Source: Bacteroides sp.
GTDB taxonomy: Bacteria; Bacteroidota; Bacteroidia; Bacteroidales; Bacteroidaceae
DNA: 38,340 nt
Reading direction: 5' to 3'
NCBI RefSeq assembly: GCF_029057325.1
Contig: NZ_JAICZW010000097.1
Coordinates: forward strand, 1 to 38,340
This document shows positions 34,581-38,340 of this stretch, piece by piece (position 1 is the first letter of the stretch; every line of letters begins with the position of its first letter). A program made the position numbers and the translations under genes. The notes below the pieces were generated by a model, which worked only from the letters and a program-made list of their open reading frames with translations, was not told the origin of the DNA and made no database searches.

Positions 34581-36122
34581 ATGGCACAAGAAGACGTTTT
34601 TAAGAAACTGGTTTCACACTGCAAGGAGTATGGTTTCGTATTCCCTTCCAGCGAGATTTATGATGGACTGGGAGCTGTATATGACTACGGTCAGATGGGT
34701 GTGGAACTGAAAAACAATATCAAACAATACTGGTGGCAAAGCATGGTGTTGTTGCACGAGAACATCGTCGGCATTGATTCCGCCGTCTTTATGCACCCCA
34801 CCATCTGGAAAGCGAGCGGACACGTGGACGCTTTCAACGACCCGTTGATAGACAACCGCGACTCCAAGAAACGCTATCGTGCCGATGTCTTGATTGAAGA
34901 CCAGATTGCCAAATACGACGAGAAAATCAACAAAGAGGTGGCAAAGGCGGCAAAGCGTTTCAAAGAAGCCTTCGACGAGGCGCAGTTCCGCAGCACCAAC
35001 GCCCGCGTGCTGGAGTATCAGGCTAAGCGCGACGCCCTGCACCAGCGTTACAGCGACGCTATGAATGCGGGACCGGACTTGAACGAGCTGCGCCAGGTTA
35101 TCCTGGACGAGGAGATTGTATGCCCCATCAGCGGAACGAAGAACTGGACGGAAGTGCGCCAGTTCAACCTGATGTTCTCTACCGAGATGGGTTCCACCGC
35201 CGACGGTGCCATGAAGATATACCTGCGTCCGGAGACGGCACAAGGCATCTTCGTGAACTACCTGAACGTGCAGAAGACCGGACGCATGAAGATTCCCTTC
35301 GGCATCGCGCAGATAGGTAAGGCCTTCCGCAACGAAATCGTGGCACGCCAGTTCATCTTCCGCATGCGTGAGTTCGAGCAGATGGAGATGCAGTTCTTCG
35401 TGAAGCCGGGCACGGAACTCGATTGGTTCAAGGCTTGGAAAGAGACCCGCCTGAAATGGCACAAGGCACTGGGCTTTGGCGACGACCACTACCGCTATCA
35501 CGACCACGAGAAGCTGGCGCACTATGCCAACGCCGCTACCGACATCGAATTCCTGATGCCCTTCGGCTTCAAGGAGGTGGAAGGCATACACAGCCGCACC
35601 AACTTCGACTTGTCGCAGCATGAGAAGTTCTCCGGAAAGAACATCAAGTACTTCGACCCCGAAACCAACGAAAGCTACACGCCGTATGTCATCGAGACCT
35701 CCATCGGTGTGGACCGCATGTTCCTCAGCATCATGTCGGCTTCCTACTGCGAAGAGAAGCTGGAGAATGGTGAGAGCCGCGTAGTGCTGAAGCTGCCCGC
35801 CGCCTTGGCTCCGGTGAAACTCGCCGTGATGCCGCTGGTGAAGAAAGACGGCCTGCCCGAGAAGGCACGCGAGATAATCGACGCCCTGAAGTTCCACTTC
35901 CACTGCCAGTATGACGAGAAAGACAGTATCGGCAAGCGCTACCGTCGCCAGGATGCCATCGGTACTCCCTACTGCGTGACCGTGGATCATCAGACCCTGG
36001 AGGACAACTGCGTGACGTTGCGCAACCGCGACACCATGCAACAAGAGCGTGTCGCCATCTCCGAACTGAACAACATCATTGCCGACCGCGTGAGCATCAC
36101 ATCGTTGCTCAAGACGCTGTAA
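34581..36122 (+). CDS. glyS: Glycine-tRNA ligase, alpha2 type
   Basis: A 513-residue class II aminoacyl-tRNA synthetase charging tRNA-Gly. This is the homodimeric type shared with eukaryotes and archaea, not the two-subunit GlyQ/GlyS enzyme. N-terminal FVFPSSEIYDGLGAVYDYG and GVELKNNIKQYWW, class II motif 2 (AFRNEIVARQFIFRMREFEQ) and motif 3 (ETSIGVDRMFLSIM) are visible. The C-terminal anticodon-binding domain follows (APVKLAVMPLVKKDGLPEKA). A charged insert (about 110-160) resembles the usual bacterial insertion. All expected parts are present at normal length. The frame starts at the first ATG after the -7 box. Confidence 0.96.
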   Translation: MAQEDVFKKLVSHCKEYGFVFPSSEIYDGLGAVYDYGQMGVELKNNIKQYWWQSMVLLHENIVGIDSAVFMHPTIWKASGHVDAFNDPLIDNRDSKKRYRADVLIEDQIAKYDEKINKEVAKAAKRFKEAFDEAQFRSTNARVLEYQAKRDALHQRYSDAMNAGPDLNELRQVILDEEIVCPISGTKNWTEVRQFNLMFSTEMGSTADGAMKIYLRPETAQGIFVNYLNVQKTGRMKIPFGIAQIGKAFRNEIVARQFIFRMREFEQMEMQFFVKPGTELDWFKAWKETRLKWHKALGFGDDHYRYHDHEKLAHYANAATDIEFLMPFGFKEVEGIHSRTNFDLSQHEKFSGKNIKYFDPETNESYTPYVIETSIGVDRMFLSIMSASYCEEKLENGESRVVLKLPAALAPVKLAVMPLVKKDGLPEKAREIIDALKFHFHCQYDEKDSIGKRYRRQDAIGTPYCVTVDHQTLEDNCVTLRNRDTMQQERVAISELNNIIADRVSITSLLKTL

Positions 36123-36139
36123 GGAGCCTCTCCCCCTGC

Positions 36140-36160
36140 CCCCTCCCCCGTAGGGAGGGG
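36140..36160. repeat. Short GC hairpin after glyS
   Basis: CCCCTCCC and GGGAGGGG form an 8-bp stem with a 5-nt loop 18 nt past the glyS stop. No T run follows, so it is a weak terminator at best and may let transcription continue into the FKBP gene. Confidence 0.5.
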
Positions 36161-36205
36161 AGCGGATAACATCTGAATAGTAAAAAGTAAATCGTAAAAT
36201 AGTAA

Positions 36206-36835
36206 ATGAAGAAGTTTCTTTTGTTGTTGCCTTTCCTGTTTTTTCTGGCAGGCGTATGGGTGTCCTGCGAAGAAGTGGAAGAGGCAGGCAAGTATGATAA
36301 CTGGCGGGAGCGCAACGAGGCGTTTGCCGATTCCATCAAGCGGCTGACAGGCGAGAACTACGTGGCTACGGCCGATCAGGCTGATGCGATGGAGGTGGGA
36401 AAACTATATGCCATACAGACCACTGCCGGTACCACCGAAGGCATGCAATACGTATATTGTAAGAAGCTGGTGAAGAATGAAACAGGGGAACGTCCCTTAT
36501 ATACAGGTTATCATTCTGTGGTCAGCACCTTCTATTACGGAACGTTGATTACCGGTGACAGCTTCGATGGGAATTTCGAGGGATATGGTGCCCTTGACCA
36601 GGATATCCCGTGGAACGACACGATGAAAGAACCGACCGCCTTCGATTCTCCCCTCTCTTTCTCTGTTTCCGGTGTCCTTGACGGATGGACGGCGGCTCTG
36701 CAATATATGCGGACCGGTGAGCGCTGGATGCTCTACATCCCTTGGCAGAGTGCATACGGCGAAAGCGGGCAGAATGACATCCGCGGCTATTCTGCGCTGA
36801 CGTTCGACCTGGTGCTGGATAGCATTGTGGAATAA
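36206..36835 (+). CDS. FKBP-type peptidyl-prolyl isomerase lipoprotein
   Basis: A 209-residue lipoprotein (signal ending at Cys21 in WVSC) with a C-terminal FKBP-like domain (about 90-209). The domain shows SVVSTFYYGTLITGDSFDGN, then GVLDGWTAALQYMRTGERWM, LYIPWQSAYGESGQ and a final LTFDLVLDSI. These correspond to the FKBP strands and the G-W-x-x-A-L motif. Substitutions in the active-site aromatic residues mean isomerase activity is likely but not certain; it could serve as a periplasmic chaperone. It follows glyS by 83 nt without an evident promoter and ends at a strong terminator. Confidence 0.85.
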   Translation: MKKFLLLLPFLFFLAGVWVSCEEVEEAGKYDNWRERNEAFADSIKRLTGENYVATADQADAMEVGKLYAIQTTAGTTEGMQYVYCKKLVKNETGERPLYTGYHSVVSTFYYGTLITGDSFDGNFEGYGALDQDIPWNDTMKEPTAFDSPLSFSVSGVLDGWTAALQYMRTGERWMLYIPWQSAYGESGQNDIRGYSALTFDLVLDSIVE

Positions 36836-36848
36836 AAAAACAGACGGA

Positions 36849-36901
36849 CGAAGAATCTCTTCCTTGAGTGTATGCACGGGGGAAGAGATTCTTCGCTTTT
36901 T
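36849..36901 (+). terminator. Terminator after the FKBP gene
   Basis: CGAAGAATCTCTTCC (36849-36863) and its perfect reverse complement (36881-36895) form a 15-bp stem with a 17-nt loop, followed by CTTTTTATTTTC. Confidence 0.92.
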
Positions 36902-36961
36902 ATTTTCTTCTTCGTTTTTTCTCTTTTCACCCTGTATTTTGTGAAACTTTATCTATAAGCT

Positions 36962-38062
36962 ATGTGCCGACAGCCAGCCCTTCGGGGAAATACCAACCTC
37001 ATACCGGAGACGGAAGGCATCAAGTACACCGGCTCCAAACTGAAGATTCTGCCGCATATTCTGGAGATGACATCCCGGTTGGATGTCCGCTCTGCCCTCG
37101 ATGCGTTCAGCGGGACGACGCGTGTGGCGCAGGCCTTCGTGCAGATGGGCTATGACACGACGGCGAACGATGTGGCCGTGTGGTCGCAGGTGTTTGCCAC
37201 ATGCTACCTGTTGTCCGACAAGCCGGACAGCTACTATCTGCCTCTCGTCGAGGAGCTGAATGCCTTGCCGGGCTACAGGGGATGGTTCTCCGAAAACTAT
37301 GGCGGCGAGGACGAGGCGGGAAAGAGGCCTTTCCGCCTGAAGAATACGATGCGCCTGGATGCCATCAGGGATAAAATCGAGGAATACAATCTTGCTTGGG
37401 AGGATAAATGCGTGTTGCTCACCAGCCTGATACATGCCCTGGATGCTGTGGACAATACACTCGGGCACTATGCCGCCTATCTTTCGGGGTGGTCGTTGCG
37501 CTCCAATAACGACATCTGCCTGAAACTTCCGAAGAGGCATCCGCTGCGCGGCAACAACAAAGTGCTGAAAGGCGATGTCTTTGAGGCCGTCCGTGAATAC
37601 CATGACTTGGTTTATCTGGATCCGCCCTACGGCTCCAACAACGAAAAGATGCCGCCAAGCAGAGTCCGCTATGCGGCATACTACCATATCTGGAAATCGG
37701 TGATACTTAATGACAAACCCCTTCTGTTCGGCAAGGCAAACAGGCGGGAAGATAGCCGTGATGCAGCCTCGCCGTCCGTGTTCGAGGAGTATAGGCGCAA
37801 CGGCGAAGGCAATTTCATAGCCATGCAGGCCATCAAGGAACTCATCGAACAGACAAATGCCCGCTATATACTCCTCTCTTATGGCTCTGGCGGGCGGGCG
37901 ACCAAAGAAGAACTGAACGACATCCTGCATTCGAACGGCACTGTCATTGCGGCAAGGGAAATCGATTACAAGAAGAACGTCATGAGCAACATGCGGTGGA
38001 CCAACGAATGGATAAACTCCGATGGAAGATACATCGAATACCTTTTTTTATTGGAAAAATGA
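36962..38062 (+). CDS. D12-class DNA adenine N6-methyltransferase
   Basis: A 366-residue methyltransferase that should transfer a methyl group from S-adenosylmethionine to adenine in a specific DNA site. The alpha-group order is seen: KYTGSKLKILPHI (about 21-33), AdoMet motif I DAFSGTTRVAQAF (47-59), and catalytic motif IV DPPY at 220-223 (VYLDPPYGSNN). The region between is the probable target-recognition part. An in-frame TAA lies two codons before the ATG, which fixes the longest start. No restriction enzyme gene is visible within the 278 bases that remain, so it may be an orphan methylase or half of a system continuing to the right. It lies between a strong terminator and a palindromic element, as expected for an independently acquired gene. 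Confidence 0.88.
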   Translation: MCRQPALRGNTNLIPETEGIKYTGSKLKILPHILEMTSRLDVRSALDAFSGTTRVAQAFVQMGYDTTANDVAVWSQVFATCYLLSDKPDSYYLPLVEELNALPGYRGWFSENYGGEDEAGKRPFRLKNTMRLDAIRDKIEEYNLAWEDKCVLLTSLIHALDAVDNTLGHYAAYLSGWSLRSNNDICLKLPKRHPLRGNNKVLKGDVFEAVREYHDLVYLDPPYGSNNEKMPPSRVRYAAYYHIWKSVILNDKPLLFGKANRREDSRDAASPSVFEEYRRNGEGNFIAMQAIKELIEQTNARYILLSYGSGGRATKEELNDILHSNGTVIAAREIDYKKNVMSNMRWTNEWINSDGRYIEYLFLLEK

Positions 38063-38143
38063 GGCTGTTCGGGGAGTTCTGATGGAGAAAAAAGCTCATT
38101 TTTTGTAAAGAATAATCGGATATATATGCGGCAAAAAATGAAA

Positions 38144-38284
38144 TGTGTCAAAACGAAAAGGAACCAACATAATGATAGATTTTAGGCACGGATTACACGG
38201 ATTTACACGGTTTTCTTCTTTATTAATCCGTGAAATCCGTGTAATCCGTGCCTAAAAGAAAGTGAAATGCATGTTTTGACACAT
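38144..38284. repeat. Long palindromic intergenic element, copy B
   Basis: It shares with copy A (15460-15627) the start TGTGTCAAAACGAAAAGGAA, the following 40 nt with few changes, and the ending GTGCCTAAAAGAAAGTGA...TTTTGACACA. The central 27 nt (38206-38232), again bounded by CACGG and CCGTG, match the reverse complement of the centre of copy A with one mismatch in 17. The flanks outside the TGTGTCA ends are also roughly inverted (GC-A-run on the left, T-run-GC on the right) but differ from those of copy A. Confidence 0.87.
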
Positions 38285-38303
38285 CTACGTTTTTCGCTGC
38301 ATG

Positions 38304-38340
38304 CTATAGCTTCTTTTTGAGTGCCTTCACCCAAATCCGA
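38304..38340 (-). CDS. C-terminal end of a possible minus-strand gene (partial)
   Basis: Reading in from the right edge on the minus strand, 11 codons (RIWVKALKKKL) lead to a TAG at 38304-38306. The basic tail looks like a protein C terminus, and the position just after the palindromic element fits a gene end. It is too short to identify and may be chance. Confidence 0.3.
   Translation of the reverse strand, partial: RIWVKALKKKL

Noticed and set aside
34614..36044. 476-codon minus-strand open frame opposite glyS (and a 459-codon one opposite the TolC-type gene)
   Set aside because: Long shadows are expected from the GC-rich third positions of these genes; sense products are certain.

Overview
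The window looks like a chromosome segment from a Bacteroides-type gut bacterium (order Bacteroidales). The evidence is the gene content: RibBA, an alpha2-type GlyRS, a YjgP/YjgQ permease with a long tail, a DUF4136 lipoprotein, a class D12 methyltransferase, and several secreted glycoside hydrolases and lipoproteins. Upstream regions also repeatedly carry the Bacteroides -7 box TAnnTTTG, sometimes with a TTTG/TTTC box 19-20 nt further upstream, and Shine-Dalgarno sequences are generally absent. I see no phage, integrase, transposase or CRISPR array, so most of the window reads as core or slowly changing chromosome.

Layout. 1-235: the tail of an unrecognised gene and a tRNA with a CAT anticodon. 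816-5910: a START-like protein, then the run lptF/G-type permease - ribBA - aspartate aminotransferase, a shared terminator, and a small 2[4Fe-4S] ferredoxin on the minus strand that is too short for a 60-residue cutoff. 6250-8900: dnaX (minus) diverges from an FtsB/DivIC-like septum protein that is translationally coupled to a small membrane protein. 9190-15411: a secreted GH2 enzyme diverges from a cytoplasmic GH94 cellobiose phosphorylase, followed by an aldo/keto reductase. 15678-18290: a lipoprotein esterase, then a DUF4136 lipoprotein and an outer-membrane beta-barrel protein. 18338-25835 (minus): a four-gene operon holding the two halves of a 5'-nucleotidase as separate genes, followed by two large GH3/serine-hydrolase fusion proteins. 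26555-28022: rplS and a ROK glucokinase, converging on two terminators. 28202-34193: an efflux operon with an ATPase, two FtsX/MacB-type permeases, an HlyD-type adaptor and a TolC-type outer-membrane factor. 34581-38062: glyS, an FKBP-type lipoprotein and a DNA adenine methyltransferase without a visible restriction partner.

The most interesting locus is 18338-24140. The downstream gene encodes what looks like NagZ fused to an AmiE-like serine hydrolase, a plausible one-polypeptide muropeptide-recycling enzyme with its catalytic motifs intact. Its tandem paralog has the same architecture, but the stretch carrying the GH3 KHFPGHG...DSH motif is missing and the serine of the S-x-x-K motif is Ala. 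It therefore appears to have lost both catalytic sites while staying an intact 915-residue secreted protein.

The second theme is structured intergenic DNA. There are two copies of an 88-bp element made of four 22-nt units, and a family of long hairpins built around ACGGATTACACGGATT-like arms. Two full hairpin copies share TGTGTCAAAAC ends but carry their central segment in opposite orientations. A nested TTCTTCGGAC hairpin lies upstream of rplS, and small palindromes sit between genes of the efflux operon. These explain most of the non-coding DNA and may act as terminators, mRNA-processing sites or mobile palindromes.
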